The notes under the pieces are model-generated. The model worked only from the letters and a program-made list of their open reading frames with translations, was not told where the DNA came from and did no database searches. Shown piece by piece: positions 15,430 through 23,946 of a stretch of DNA of 34,798 nt; the stretch's first letter is position 1, and the number at the start of each line of letters is the position of its first letter. This stretch comes from Fontibacillus panacisegetis (GTDB taxonomy: Bacteria; Bacillota; Bacilli; Paenibacillales; Paenibacillaceae): NCBI RefSeq assembly GCF_900102215.1, contig NZ_FNBG01000042.1:1-34798 (forward strand), given 5' to 3'. The translations under genes were made by a program, and so were the position numbers.

Positions 15430-16257
15430 TCAATCAGCCAGCCGATACCCGACTCCTCTGACAGTAGCGATATACTTGGAATCAACTGCACGGTCGCCTA
15501 ATTTTTTGCGCAAACTTTTAATATGGACATCCACTACGTTACTGCCGCCAAGAAATGAAGTGCCCCATACTTCAGTAAGCAGTTCCTCACGCGAAAGTAC
15601 TGTACCTTCGTGCTCAAGCAATTTCACGAGAAGCTCGTATTCGGTTTTGGTAAGCTCGATTTTCACTCCGTCACGGTAAACGGTCATTTTTTTGCGGTCA
15701 ATCCACAAATCTTTAAAAATAGCTGGTGAGGTTCCTGTTAACAAACGCGATGACAACGCTCGAGGACCACTGCTGCGAATAATACGCTGAGCGTGATAAA
15801 TAACTTCACCTGGGCGAGCAGGCCAAACCAGAAGCTCCTGGTTCATAAAGGACTGGTTCATACGTGAGATCATTTGTTCATTTACCAATAACAAGGATGG
15901 GGTATCGCCCGTCTCCTGTACCAATGATTTGACTTGCGCGGCTTCATCCGGATTACGAAAAGAAGTAAGGTCATAAATGAGCAAATCGGCTGCCTGTGCA
16001 TTACGAATCCCTTGCTCCCAATGGTGAAAGACAAGCACATCGAAGCATCCGTCAGACAGATCGCCAACGAGTTCACGAATTCCGCTCGGATAAGGACTAA
16101 CCAGGATCACTCGTTGTGTCACTGGACACATCTGAGGGTTCTCCATTTCCATATCAGGTTCTGTAATTTCCATACCGGACAGACTTTTGAACGGTGTTAC
16201 CGTTCCCGAATGATTGATCCCCTTCGCTGTCACTTCTTCTGCTGACAAGATGGACAC
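15430..16257 (-). CDS. OmpR-type winged-helix response regulator with degenerate receiver
   Basis: The C-terminal 95 residues are a clear OmpR/PhoB DNA-binding domain (LTKTEYELLVKLLEHEGTVL, then NVVDVHIKSLRKKLG and TVRGVGYRLAD). The N-terminal part has receiver-like spacing, starting RVILVSPYPSG, but lacks the acidic pair that normally follows the first strand. It keeps an Asp in LLIYDLTSF and has WPARP where the conserved Lys-Pro is expected. It may therefore act without phosphorylation. No sensor kinase adjoins it. The frame opens with GTG at 16257, overlapping the stop of the Fur/PerR gene by 28 bases. A shorter start at 16131 (MCPVTQRVILV) follows GGAGAA by about 10 bases and fits the family better, so the true start is unsettled. 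Translational coupling to the Fur/PerR gene is plausible. Confidence 0.85.
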   Translation of the reverse strand: MSILSAEEVTAKGINHSGTVTPFKSLSGMEITEPDMEMENPQMCPVTQRVILVSPYPSGIRELVGDLSDGCFDVLVFHHWEQGIRNAQAADLLIYDLTSFRNPDEAAQVKSLVQETGDTPSLLLVNEQMISRMNQSFMNQELLVWPARPGEVIYHAQRIIRSSGPRALSSRLLTGTSPAIFKDLWIDRKKMTVYRDGVKIELTKTEYELLVKLLEHEGTVLSREELLTEVWGTSFLGGSNVVDVHIKSLRKKLGDRAVDSKYIATVRGVGYRLAD

Positions 16258-16619
16258 ACCCCCCCAAATACGACATGAGCATGATGGACATCATAACCCG
16301 TCTCCTTAGCAACCGCTTTGCTCCAATCGGATGGAACATTCGACATCACTTCGTCAACTCGTCCGCACACTTCGCACAGAATGTGCTGATGGTCGTCCAG
16401 CTTGGCATCGTATCTGCTTGCTGCCTCCCCTAATTTCAGCTCGCGGATCATTTCTTTATCAGTCAAATACCTAAGTGAGTTATACACGGTCCCATATGCA
16501 AAATTATACCCTTGTTCCACAAGCCGATTCATCACTTCTGCAGCCGTAGGATGATCGTGGGCATTGCGGACTACGTCATATACCGCTTGACGCTGTGTCG
16601 TTAAATTTAATGATTTCAT
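16230..16619 (-). CDS. Fur/PerR family metalloregulator
   Basis: A 129-residue repressor with an N-terminal winged helix (TTQRQAVYDVV, YGTVYNSLRYL) and a C-terminal metal and dimer domain. It keeps PerR-like ligands His23, Asp71, His77 and His79, and the structural zinc pairs C82-x2-C85 and C122-x2-C125. By an ungapped count the residue at the position of PerR Asp104 is Glu90 (with Asp89 before it), the state found in Fur. So peroxide sensing by iron-catalysed histidine oxidation may be weaker than in classical PerR. An ATG at 16631 is also open; MKSLNLTTQ at 16619 is preferred as the usual family start. A PerR-type box lies just upstream, implying self-control. The next gene, a response regulator, overlaps its end. 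Confidence 0.88.
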   Translation of the reverse strand: MKSLNLTTQRQAVYDVVRNAHDHPTAAEVMNRLVEQGYNFAYGTVYNSLRYLTDKEMIRELKLGEAASRYDAKLDDHQHILCEVCGRVDEVMSNVPSDWSKAVAKETGYDVHHAHVVFGGVCPSCQQKK

Positions 16620-16649
16620 AATATATATCATTCCTTGTTATTTTTTTAT

Positions 16650-16664
16650 TTAGAATTAGTATAA
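16650..16664. promoter_or_regulatory. PerR-type operator upstream of the Fur/PerR gene
   Basis: TTAGAATTAGTATAA matches the PerR consensus TTATAAT-N-ATTATAA at all but one base in each arm. It lies about 30 bases upstream of the start codon in an AT-rich promoter region, which suggests autoregulation. Confidence 0.6.
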
Positions 16665-16773
16665 GTCTTATTTCATATGTAGTCAATGATACGTATACGA
16701 AATCGAAGGTATGATGGACCTACATTTTTTTCATACTACTCTTATAAGAAGAACTGTTTAAGGGGGCATTATT

Positions 16774-17091
16774 TTGATATCAAGAAAATACAAGGTACTG
16801 CTGTTATTTCTGCTCCTGAGCTGTATCTACACCATTTTTATCGATATATGTGTAGGCTTGCCGTGGAATACATTTATGATCAACTGGAAATATACACTGT
16901 TCACTCAAATTGAGCGATTTATCGCGGTGTTCATGGTCCTGCTTCTTGTCATTCCTGATCTGATCCGATACCTGCGACGTAAACAAGAGCACACCACTTC
17001 CAGTACCTCCAGCTCAAGCCCAGACACTAATTCAAATATTAATGCAAACCCAGATTCAGGCTTTAACCCAAAGTCAGGCCCCAGTTCTTGA
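16774..17091 (+). CDS. Small two-segment membrane protein, unknown function
   Basis: A 105-residue protein. Two hydrophobic stretches are visible, VLLLFLLLSCIYTIFIDI (residues 8-25) and FIAVFMVLLLVIPDLI (residues 49-64). A basic RYLRRK follows, and then a disordered tail of about 40 residues rich in Ser, Asn, Pro and Asp. The start is a TTG; AAGGGGG lies 7 bases upstream, which supports it. The 3' end overlaps the end of the convergent gerKB-like gene by 18 bases. I do not recognise a family. The ribosome site and membrane pattern make it likely to be expressed. Confidence 0.6.
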   Translation: MISRKYKVLLLFLLLSCIYTIFIDICVGLPWNTFMINWKYTLFTQIERFIAVFMVLLLVIPDLIRYLRRKQEHTTSSTSSSSPDTNSNINANPDSGFNPKSGPSS

Positions 17092-18189
17092 TCTGGAACG
17101 GAATCTATAGACGGTCGCAGCAATGATAAGAATAAGCGGTATCACAATAAAAAATATCGGATCAATAAAATACAGCGCTCGTCCACCCTTCATTACATGC
17201 TCACTGTAGTTGCGAGCGATCAAGATAGAGAACAGAAGTATGATAATAGCTGTCGGATAGAGCAGCTTTCGATATGGAACCTTGAACAGGTCGGACATGC
17301 CGATCACGGCAGCGTAATAGAACATGCTGATTTTGAAAAAATCTCCGATAATCAGCACCATAACTACGAGTATATCGGTTCGCTGTATAAAATCCGATAT
17401 CGCAGCTTTACCAACCATCGTAAGCAGAGGAAATGATGAACGTTCAGCAATATCCACCCCTAGCGCAGATATAGTAACCATTGCCGTACCGCTGAGTATT
17501 AATCCTGAGAGTAGAACGGCCATATACCCCGCTCTGATTCCCTTTTTTTGATCTCCAAGAGAGGGCATGACCATTTTAAAGCAAATCACTTCAGCAAACG
17601 GAAACTGATAATTTTGTTTGATTATGGAATCAAATACAGGCATTACCCCATCTCCCAAAACAGGCAGGAGCCGACTCATTTCAATGATGTCAGAGAATAA
17701 AATGACGATCCCGATCAAAAACCCAAGCATTAAGGTGATAGCCAGAAAAATGGTTGCTGTTCGAGCCATAACTTCAATTCCCTTATGGAGCACATAGGCT
17801 ACAGTAAGCACCATCATCAGGTTGACGATTGGAAGAGGCGTTTCCTTTAGAGTAGAACTGATGATTAACAATCCCCCGTCCAATAAATCTCGGGAAGCCT
17901 TGTTCATAAAAAACACCACATAAGCGATGCTGATAACTGTGCCCACATACTTGCCCAGCAATACCTTGGAATAGGATGTCGGCAGCATATTCGGAAATAG
18001 CTTGTACAGAATGGAGTAAACAGTAAAGAGCACCAGACCGATCAGCATACCAGCTAAAATAGCTATCCACGCATCTCTCCCGGATTGAATACCCAAATTT
18101 ACGACAAGGGCGGTTCCAAGCTGAAACAGGACTAATAGAGAGAAAAACTGCATGGGTTTGATTTTGGTCGATTCCATACTGACGGTCAT
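17074..18189 (-). CDS. gerKB: Spore germination receptor B subunit (GerAB/GerKB family)
   Basis: A 371-residue APC-superfamily membrane protein with about ten hydrophobic segments, the ligand-binding transporter-like subunit of a germinant receptor in the inner spore membrane. Family marks include the N-terminal MQFFSLLVLFQLGTALVV, the central 'VMPVFDSIIKQNYQFPFAEVICFKMVMP' region (shown here only as a label for residues 180-207), and SFPLLTMVGKAAISDFIQRTD. It is the last gene of the operon, 27 bases after gerKC. GGAAGGGG abuts the first ATG, so the ATG four codons later (18177) may be the true start. The ligand cannot be read from sequence; sugars or amino acids are typical. Confidence 0.9.
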   Translation of the reverse strand: MTVSMESTKIKPMQFFSLLVLFQLGTALVVNLGIQSGRDAWIAILAGMLIGLVLFTVYSILYKLFPNMLPTSYSKVLLGKYVGTVISIAYVVFFMNKASRDLLDGGLLIISSTLKETPLPIVNLMMVLTVAYVLHKGIEVMARTATIFLAITLMLGFLIGIVILFSDIIEMSRLLPVLGDGVMPVFDSIIKQNYQFPFAEVICFKMVMPSLGDQKKGIRAGYMAVLLSGLILSGTAMVTISALGVDIAERSSFPLLTMVGKAAISDFIQRTDILVVMVLIIGDFFKISMFYYAAVIGMSDLFKVPYRKLLYPTAIIILLFSILIARNYSEHVMKGGRALYFIDPIFFIVIPLILIIAATVYRFRSRSRTGA

Positions 18190-18216
18190 CCCCTTCCATA
18201 CTTACAAGCATCCACA

Positions 18217-19458
18217 TTACTGTTCTGAATTCGTATAATATTTGAAAGAACGATCTCTCATCTGCGAATTACGAATAACCGCATCCACATGATACTCCAC
18301 CTTTACTCTGGGAAAAATTTGTCCCCACTTGTTCTTTATCTTTTTCCACTGTACAGGATCAGCACGTTCCATTGCTTCACTAAATGTGAACATGTCACAC
18401 TTGATGGATTGCGCCTTGTCTACCACTGTTTGCATCTGCTTTTGAATTACTTGTTGAACAGTTTGCTCCATGGTTTGTAATTCATACGGATTTCGTAGAT
18501 CTATATTACTGTTCACTTCACGGATCGAAAATTGAGTCATCACGCTAAATCGAATAACAGGATGCTCAGGATCGTTTAGCGATGCCTTCATCCTTGTGCG
18601 AGACCGCATCACTTCCAATGAAATATCGCCACCATCCTTTGGGGATGGAATGACAATAACTGATTTTTTCATTTTGTTCTTGATCCAAACAAGGCCACGA
18701 TTTTCCTCCTCACTTAGCCATAACTGCATCTTATCGCCCTTAAACACAGCCATCCTGTACAACTGGACCATTCCCGGGCTGATCGATGACTCCAGACTGC
18801 TCTTCTTGCCTCCTGCCTTAACATCTCCGTCTATAGTCAGACCGTTAAGGACTGGCCCGCCTTCAGGAATAAGCATTCCTCTGATCACGTCATCCACCTC
18901 AACCGAATAATTCTCGCCAAGCTCTTGTGAGGCCAAATCTGTTTTTTGTGCTAAGGCATAACCTGTAATTTTTCCTATTGGGGTTAATGCAGAGACTATA
19001 TCCCCAGCCGACACTCCCCTTTTAACTACGTATACTTTAGCCGTAAGTCGTATATCCGAATCCCGATCCAAAAAATCCACGATCCCCGCAACACCTTCTC
19101 TTGCAACATCCTCTGACATCACAATCATTCTGGCTTGGGCCGGAGAAACTAAGCGTGGCACTTTACGTGACGTATTGCGGATAGCATCGATTATCGTTTT
19201 ACCTCTCGCTTGGTATACTGTGGTTGGAGTCGCTCCTCTCCCTATTTTCCCTGATATTTCGTCAGCAATAATAATTTGCAGGGATACCAGGTATTTCTCT
19301 TCCCCTTTAGCTAGATCGATACCAATACCAGAAACGACCGCTCTCTTATTTAGCTCCTTAGCATCCCAACAGCCTGTTAAAAACAACACTCCAAAGAGAC
19401 AAATCAATAGGAGCAAACCTCGTAGAGCTTCCACCCAATGCGACCTATTCTTGCCCAT
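18217..19458 (-). CDS. gerKC: Spore germination receptor C subunit, lipoprotein (GerAC/GerKC family)
   Basis: A 413-residue Ger(x)C lipoprotein. The signal segment LLLLICLFGVLFLTGC ends in the lipobox LTGC, followed by WDAKELNKRAVVSGIGIDL, the family's defining start. The rest shows the three-domain plan of GerBC structures, ending with ADPVQWKKIKNKWGQIFP and a 'VEYHVDAVIRNSQM' strand. The frame extends upstream to 19653, but the ATG at 19458 (MGKNRSHW) follows AAGGAGAA and leaves a 34-base gap after gerKA. The product is lipid-anchored on the outer face of the inner spore membrane, beside subunits A and B. Order A-C-B is that of gerK in B. subtilis. Confidence 0.93.
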   Translation of the reverse strand: MGKNRSHWVEALRGLLLLICLFGVLFLTGCWDAKELNKRAVVSGIGIDLAKGEEKYLVSLQIIIADEISGKIGRGATPTTVYQARGKTIIDAIRNTSRKVPRLVSPAQARMIVMSEDVAREGVAGIVDFLDRDSDIRLTAKVYVVKRGVSAGDIVSALTPIGKITGYALAQKTDLASQELGENYSVEVDDVIRGMLIPEGGPVLNGLTIDGDVKAGGKKSSLESSISPGMVQLYRMAVFKGDKMQLWLSEEENRGLVWIKNKMKKSVIVIPSPKDGGDISLEVMRSRTRMKASLNDPEHPVIRFSVMTQFSIREVNSNIDLRNPYELQTMEQTVQQVIQKQMQTVVDKAQSIKCDMFTFSEAMERADPVQWKKIKNKWGQIFPRVKVEYHVDAVIRNSQMRDRSFKYYTNSEQ

Positions 19459-19492
19459 ATCGTCACACTTCTCCTTCAATAATAATGTCGGA

Positions 19493-21118
19493 TCAGGGTT
19501 TCGCAGGGTTATGGTCCGAACCGCTATCCTTCCTTTGGGGAAGTACTTCCTCAGCAACCCTGATCTTTTCTTGCTTGTTCCCTGATTGATCAGGGGACTT
19601 CTGCATCCACATTGGAAATCGAAAAATGATATCCTTCTGGCTCTGGAGCACAAAGGGACTTATAGGTGACAAATACGGAACTCCAAAAGACCGCAGACTG
19701 TTCATATGAGCTACAAGTGCAATCAATCCAAGAGTAATCCCGTAGAAGCCAAACATCCCGCCCAGCACCATAAAATAAAAACGGAACAATCGTCCTGCAA
19801 TCGACAAATTGTACGCCGGGATAGCAAAGCTTGCGATGCCTGTTAAAGCTACCACAATAACCATAATCGGAGTTATGATACCTGCCTCTACTACGGCCTG
19901 TCCCAAAATGAGTGCTCCTACAATGGATACAGTCTGTCCGATTGCGCGCGGCATACGCACCCCGGCTTCCCGTAAAATTTCGAACGTAATCTCCATTAGC
20001 ATCGCCTCAATGAAAGCGGGAAACGGTACGCCCTCACGCTGCGCCATAAAGTTAACCAGCAGCAATGATGGAATCATCTCATAATGAAAAGTCGTAAGTG
20101 CTATATATACCGACGGACCTAGCAGAAGAATGATAAAGCTGATATAGCGAATCAGACGCATTAACAGGCTGATATCGGAGCGCTGCGCATAGTCTTCGGG
20201 AGATTGAAAAAACTGTGCAAATACTGTAGGGAGAACTAATACAAATGGAGTACCATCAACCAGCAGCACAACCTTGCCTTCCAGCAAGTTACCCGCCGCC
20301 ACATCCGGCCGTTCCGTATTAAACACTGTGGGAAACGGAGTAAATGTAGCGTCTTGGATAAATTCCTCGATGTAGGCTGACTCCAATACACCATCGATCT
20401 GAATATCCTTAAGTCGTCGCTTTATTTCCTTGACCAGTTGTTTATCAACAACGCCCTCCAAATACATAATCGCTACATGCGTATGTGTCACCGAGCCGAT
20501 CTTCATCGATTCAAGCCATAAATCAGGGTTTTTGATCCGTCTTCGAATTAATGAAATATTCGTTCCGATGGATTCAACGAAGCTATCCTTGGGGCCGCGT
20601 ACTACAAGCTGTGAGGAAGGCTCGGTAACTGAACGCCATTCACCGCCTTGTGTTCCTATGATCAGCACCTGGTCACAGCCTTCAATTAATACCACTGTAT
20701 CCCCTGACAGGAGTGCCAGAATCAAATCGTTCCATTCATTCTCAATAATAGCTTCCCCAAATGACAGCGAATGCTTCAAAAGTGATTCCATCAGCCTTCT
20801 CTTATCCGAAATAACCTCTTCATCAGGCTTAAATTTCATCAGAGATTCCATGACGAAATGGTTGATCGATTTCTCGTTACTAAGGCCATTCAAAAAGACA
20901 ACAGCAGCTGCAAGCGATATCTCTGTGGAGGCATCTTTTAGTTCTACTTCTCTAATAATAATGTCAGGACTATGGCCTGTTTCTTGTCTGATCCGCTCGA
21001 AAATTTCCTTCAATTCACCTAATGGAGGCATATTCCCCTGCCTTGTTCCCTGTTCTCTGGGCTTCTCATCAGAACCACGGTGTTGACTTGCAGGTTTTCG
21101 AGACCGATTCCGCAACAT
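19493..21118 (-). CDS. gerKA: Spore germination receptor A subunit (GerAA/GerKA family)
   Basis: A 541-residue protein of the GerA family. It has a hydrophilic N-terminal domain (residues 1-290) including LLSGDTVVLIEG and VRGPKDSFVESIGTNISLIRRRI, which is the family signature. At least five membrane segments follow, with PFPAFIEAMLMEITFEILREAG and ALILGQAVVEAGIITPIMVI also diagnostic. A charged tail of about 40 residues ends it. AGGAGC precedes the ATG. It heads the A-C-B operon and is divergent from the yhfW-like gene with about 158 bases between them. A sigma-G promoter is expected; I see TGAATT on the minus strand near 21200 but no -10 element good enough to call. Confidence 0.94.
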   Translation of the reverse strand: MLRNRSRKPASQHRGSDEKPREQGTRQGNMPPLGELKEIFERIRQETGHSPDIIIREVELKDASTEISLAAAVVFLNGLSNEKSINHFVMESLMKFKPDEEVISDKRRLMESLLKHSLSFGEAIIENEWNDLILALLSGDTVVLIEGCDQVLIIGTQGGEWRSVTEPSSQLVVRGPKDSFVESIGTNISLIRRRIKNPDLWLESMKIGSVTHTHVAIMYLEGVVDKQLVKEIKRRLKDIQIDGVLESAYIEEFIQDATFTPFPTVFNTERPDVAAGNLLEGKVVLLVDGTPFVLVLPTVFAQFFQSPEDYAQRSDISLLMRLIRYISFIILLLGPSVYIALTTFHYEMIPSLLLVNFMAQREGVPFPAFIEAMLMEITFEILREAGVRMPRAIGQTVSIVGALILGQAVVEAGIITPIMVIVVALTGIASFAIPAYNLSIAGRLFRFYFMVLGGMFGFYGITLGLIALVAHMNSLRSFGVPYLSPISPFVLQSQKDIIFRFPMWMQKSPDQSGNKQEKIRVAEEVLPQRKDSGSDHNPAKP

Positions 21119-21216
21119 TGACTTCAGCTCCTGACTATCGCATATCGATGAGACCAGTATTTGTAATTAGTGGGTGTTTCATGCGAAAATCGATCAATTC
21201 ACTCTTATTAGGGTTA

Positions 21217-21242
21217 GTTTTGTATATCCCTTCCATGGGAAT
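21217..21242 (+). promoter_or_regulatory. Possible sigma-B-like promoter of the yhfW-like gene
   Basis: GTTTTG (21217-21222) and GGGAAT (21237-21242) are 14 bases apart, near the sigma-B pattern GTTTAA-N12-15-GGGTAT. Whether this organism has sigma-B is not known from the window. Confidence 0.3.
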
Positions 21243-21276
21243 AATGAACACTATCAATCCATTAGGAGGCTATGAA

Positions 21277-22848
21277 ATGAACAATAGCTCGTCCCCTTCG
21301 GACAAACCCGAGCTTCCACAGTTTCCCGAATCGATGTGGAGACAAGGTATCGATTTACCGTCTTTCTCCAAGCTCAAAAAAGATATTGAAACCGACGTGG
21401 CTGTCATCGGTGCCGGTATCACAGGTATAACTACCGCCTACTTGCTAGTGAAAGCCGGACTCAAGGTATGTATTCTAGAGACAGGAAGCATTCTGGATGG
21501 CACCACCGGTTATACGACCGCCAAAATCACCTCCCAGCACGGGTTGATCTATGACAATCTGATTCAGTACTTCGGGCAGGAAGGAGCACGGCTCTATTTT
21601 GAGGCCAATGAGGAAGCTCGATCCTTTATCACTAAAACGATTCATGACCACAACATCGATTGCCAATTTCAGCAGCAGCCTGCCTATTTGTATGCTGATT
21701 CGGACGAACAGCTTGAGAAGCTGCGCAACGAGTGGTCAGCTTATGAACAGCTGGGATTACCCGGCAAATGGATCGATGATTTGCCTGTCCCCGGCCTTGC
21801 TAAAGGAGCTATCGTCATGCCTGATCAGGCCCAGTTTCACCCGATTCAATATGTAAAAATACTTCTTGAATACGTTACGCAGCATGGTGGCGAACTGTAC
21901 GATGATACAACAATAGAAGACAAGGTAGAGGATACCCAGGAACACAAGCTTCGTCTGCAAGCCAGCAACGGTCACTCTATTACTTGCCGCTATGCAGTAT
22001 CCGCATCACACTTTCCGTTTTCTGATGGTGGAGGACTGTATTTTACGAGGCTGCATGCTGAGCGTTCTTATGTTGTCGCCATCGAGCCCAAAACTCCTCT
22101 TTCCGAAGGTATGTATATTAACTGCGGTAATCCTAAACGCTCTCTTCGTTCTGCTGAGCATAACGGCAAACAGCTCATCCTTGTTGGGGGAGAATCTCAC
22201 AAAACCGGAAAAACCGATTGTACGATCAAACGTTATGAAGAGCTGGAGCAGTTCGGACGAGATCATTTTGGCATTCAGGCCATTCCATACCGCTGGTCTG
22301 CCCAGGATTTAACAACGATCGATGGCATCCCTTATATCGGTCCGATCACCTCCAGACATCCCTATGTCTATGTAGCTACCGGATACGGCAAATGGGGAAT
22401 GACAAGCAGCACCTTAGCAGCTCAGATCATTTCTGACCTTATCCTGGGAAAGGATAATCGCTATGCTGAATTGTTTACTCCCTCCAGATTCAAGGCTAAT
22501 CCTGGCCTCAAAAATCTCGCCGTACAAAATGCAGAAGTAGCCGCAGAATGGATAACTGGCAAAATAGAAAAAATCTATTTAAAAGCAGAGGACCTTGTCC
22601 CGGGACAAGGAGCTGTGGTCAGTCATCGTGGCAAAAGAGCCGGGGCTTACCGAGATGACAAGGGAATTGTCCATTTGGTAGATAACACTTGCACCCATCT
22701 GGGCTGTGAATTAGAGTGGAATACTGCCGAACGCTCATGGGATTGTCCTTGCCACGGATCGAGATTCGACTACAGGGGTAGTGTTATAGAAGGTCCGGCA
22801 ACTAAAAACTTGGCTCCGTTAAAATTGCAATATAAAGATTCTGAGTAA
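21277..22848 (+). CDS. yhfW: FAD-dependent oxidoreductase with C-terminal Rieske domain (YhfW-like)
   Basis: A 523-residue two-domain protein. The N-terminal 420 residues form a D-amino-acid oxidase-like (DAO) flavoprotein, with the FAD motif VIGAGITGITTAYLL near residue 40 and the C-terminal FAD element YVYVATGYGKWGMTSS. The last 100 residues are a Rieske [2Fe-2S] domain, with CTHLGC and CPCHGSRFD giving the C-x-H and C-x2-H ligands. This arrangement matches B. subtilis YhfW. The substrate is unknown. The open frame begins far upstream, but the ATG at 21277 (MNNSSSPSDK) follows AGGAGG by 7 bases. The gene stands alone, divergent from gerKA, and has a strong terminator. Confidence 0.92.
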   Translation: MNNSSSPSDKPELPQFPESMWRQGIDLPSFSKLKKDIETDVAVIGAGITGITTAYLLVKAGLKVCILETGSILDGTTGYTTAKITSQHGLIYDNLIQYFGQEGARLYFEANEEARSFITKTIHDHNIDCQFQQQPAYLYADSDEQLEKLRNEWSAYEQLGLPGKWIDDLPVPGLAKGAIVMPDQAQFHPIQYVKILLEYVTQHGGELYDDTTIEDKVEDTQEHKLRLQASNGHSITCRYAVSASHFPFSDGGGLYFTRLHAERSYVVAIEPKTPLSEGMYINCGNPKRSLRSAEHNGKQLILVGGESHKTGKTDCTIKRYEELEQFGRDHFGIQAIPYRWSAQDLTTIDGIPYIGPITSRHPYVYVATGYGKWGMTSSTLAAQIISDLILGKDNRYAELFTPSRFKANPGLKNLAVQNAEVAAEWITGKIEKIYLKAEDLVPGQGAVVSHRGKRAGAYRDDKGIVHLVDNTCTHLGCELEWNTAERSWDCPCHGSRFDYRGSVIEGPATKNLAPLKLQYKDSE

Positions 22849-22859
22849 CCTCTATTATT

Positions 22860-22900
22860 CCGTTCCCCGCCATGTATCTTCTTCGGGGAACGGCTTTTTT
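22860..22900 (+). terminator. Rho-independent terminator of the yhfW-like gene
   Basis: CCGTTCCCCG (22860-22869) pairs perfectly with CGGGGAACGG (22884-22893) and is followed by CTTTTTT. Confidence 0.92.
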
Positions 22901-22920
22901 CATGTGAACCCACTAAATTG

Positions 22921-22978
22921 CATTATTCAGTACTGTATGATACTATACAGCCAGACATACCAATCATTATTCAGTACT
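22921..22978. promoter_or_regulatory. Candidate PadR operator region
   Basis: CTGTAT-GATACT-ATACAG (22933-22950) is a perfect inverted repeat with six-base arms. It lies between two exact copies of CATTATTCAGTACT (22921-22934 and 22965-22978), 44 bases apart. The cluster sits directly upstream of the PadR-type gene, as expected for self-repression. Confidence 0.55.
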
Positions 22979-23014
22979 AGAAAATGATTAACAGAGAAAA
23001 TGAGGCGATTGTCG

Positions 23015-23341
23015 TTGGATATTAGCATCCAATTTAAGAAAGGGGCGCTTGAGCTCTGCGTATTAGTGCTTATTCACGAGCATGATCGTTATGGCTATGA
23101 GCTAGCCCAGTCCGTATCCCAGCATATTGAGATTGCAGAAGGTGCGCTTTATCCGCTCCTGCGAAGACTTGTTAACGAAGGTTATTGTACGACCTATCTA
23201 CAGGAATCCACGGAGGGTCCTCCGCGTAAATATTATAAACTGACGCGAGAGGGAGAAGTTCACATGAGAAAGCTAGTCACGGAGTGGAAACAATTCGTAA
23301 ATAGTGTGTCAACATTAATAGAGAGAGGAAGCCATTTATGA
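23015..23341 (+). CDS. PadR family transcriptional regulator
   Basis: A 108-residue winged-helix repressor. It starts (M/L)DISIQFKKGALELCVL, the usual PadR opening, then RYGYELAQSV, the recognition-region GALYPLLRRLVNEGY, and the wing GPPRKYYKLTREGE. The frame also opens at an ATG at 23000, but TTG at 23015 follows GAGG by 9 bases and aligns with the family start, so I choose it. The stop codon overlaps the next start (ATGA). It heads a three-gene operon and is likely to repress it through the inverted repeat upstream. PadR proteins paired with HAAS-domain membrane proteins commonly respond to envelope conditions or drugs. Confidence 0.9.
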   Translation: MDISIQFKKGALELCVLVLIHEHDRYGYELAQSVSQHIEIAEGALYPLLRRLVNEGYCTTYLQESTEGPPRKYYKLTREGEVHMRKLVTEWKQFVNSVSTLIERGSHL

Positions 23342-23946
23342 ACAAGAGCGAGTTTTTATCGCATCTATATAGCCATTTGTCTGTTCTTCCGCCAGAGGAG
23401 CGTGACGAACTGATGGAGGACTATGAGAATCACTTCGCCTTTGCCGAACAGAATGGAAAAAGCGAGAGCGATGTTGTACGGGAGCTTGGAGATCCTGCAG
23501 AGCTTGCTAAAGAAGCAATTGGAGAACGAAATGTTCATCCACCTGATCCGGTCTATTGGATGAATCCTGAGCATTTTTCAGCTCCAGCAACGGAATTAAC
23601 GGACTCACGCTCTCAAAATGGTTTCACCAAGGCAATGATTTATACAGGTCTGTTCTTTCTTAATCTTATTGTCATCCCCCTCCTGCTATCCTGTTGGGCT
23701 AGTGCGGTTAGTATCGCAGTTGGAGCTTTTGCGGGTCTAATCAGTCCGCTTGCGCTAGGGCTGGAGTTTATCATGAAAGGGAGCATACAACCGATTCAAG
23801 GTTTTACCTCCATTATTCTGGTTGGGATCGGTATATTACTGATGATACTCGCACGTTATATTTTTAAATTACTGGTCAGAGGCAGTATGTCCTATTGGAA
23901 ATGGAATCAACATTTAGCAAAAGGAGTGCAAGTGAATGAACAATAA
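23338..23946 (+). CDS. HAAS domain (DUF1700-like) membrane protein
   Basis: A 202-residue protein. The N-terminal 65 residues are the HAAS/DUF1700 helical domain (MNKSEFLSHLYSHLSVLPPEE, then MEDYENHFAFA and VVRELGDPAELA). The motif of an acidic 'DYExHF' helix and 'LGDPxxlA' is diagnostic. Residues 100-180 form about three membrane segments. The start overlaps the PadR stop by 4 bases and its own end overlaps the next gene by 11 bases, so the three are translationally coupled. Proteins of this kind are thought to link membrane state to PadR or sigma control; the mechanism is not settled. Confidence 0.88.
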   Translation: MNKSEFLSHLYSHLSVLPPEERDELMEDYENHFAFAEQNGKSESDVVRELGDPAELAKEAIGERNVHPPDPVYWMNPEHFSAPATELTDSRSQNGFTKAMIYTGLFFLNLIVIPLLLSCWASAVSIAVGAFAGLISPLALGLEFIMKGSIQPIQGFTSIILVGIGILLMILARYIFKLLVRGSMSYWKWNQHLAKGVQVNEQ

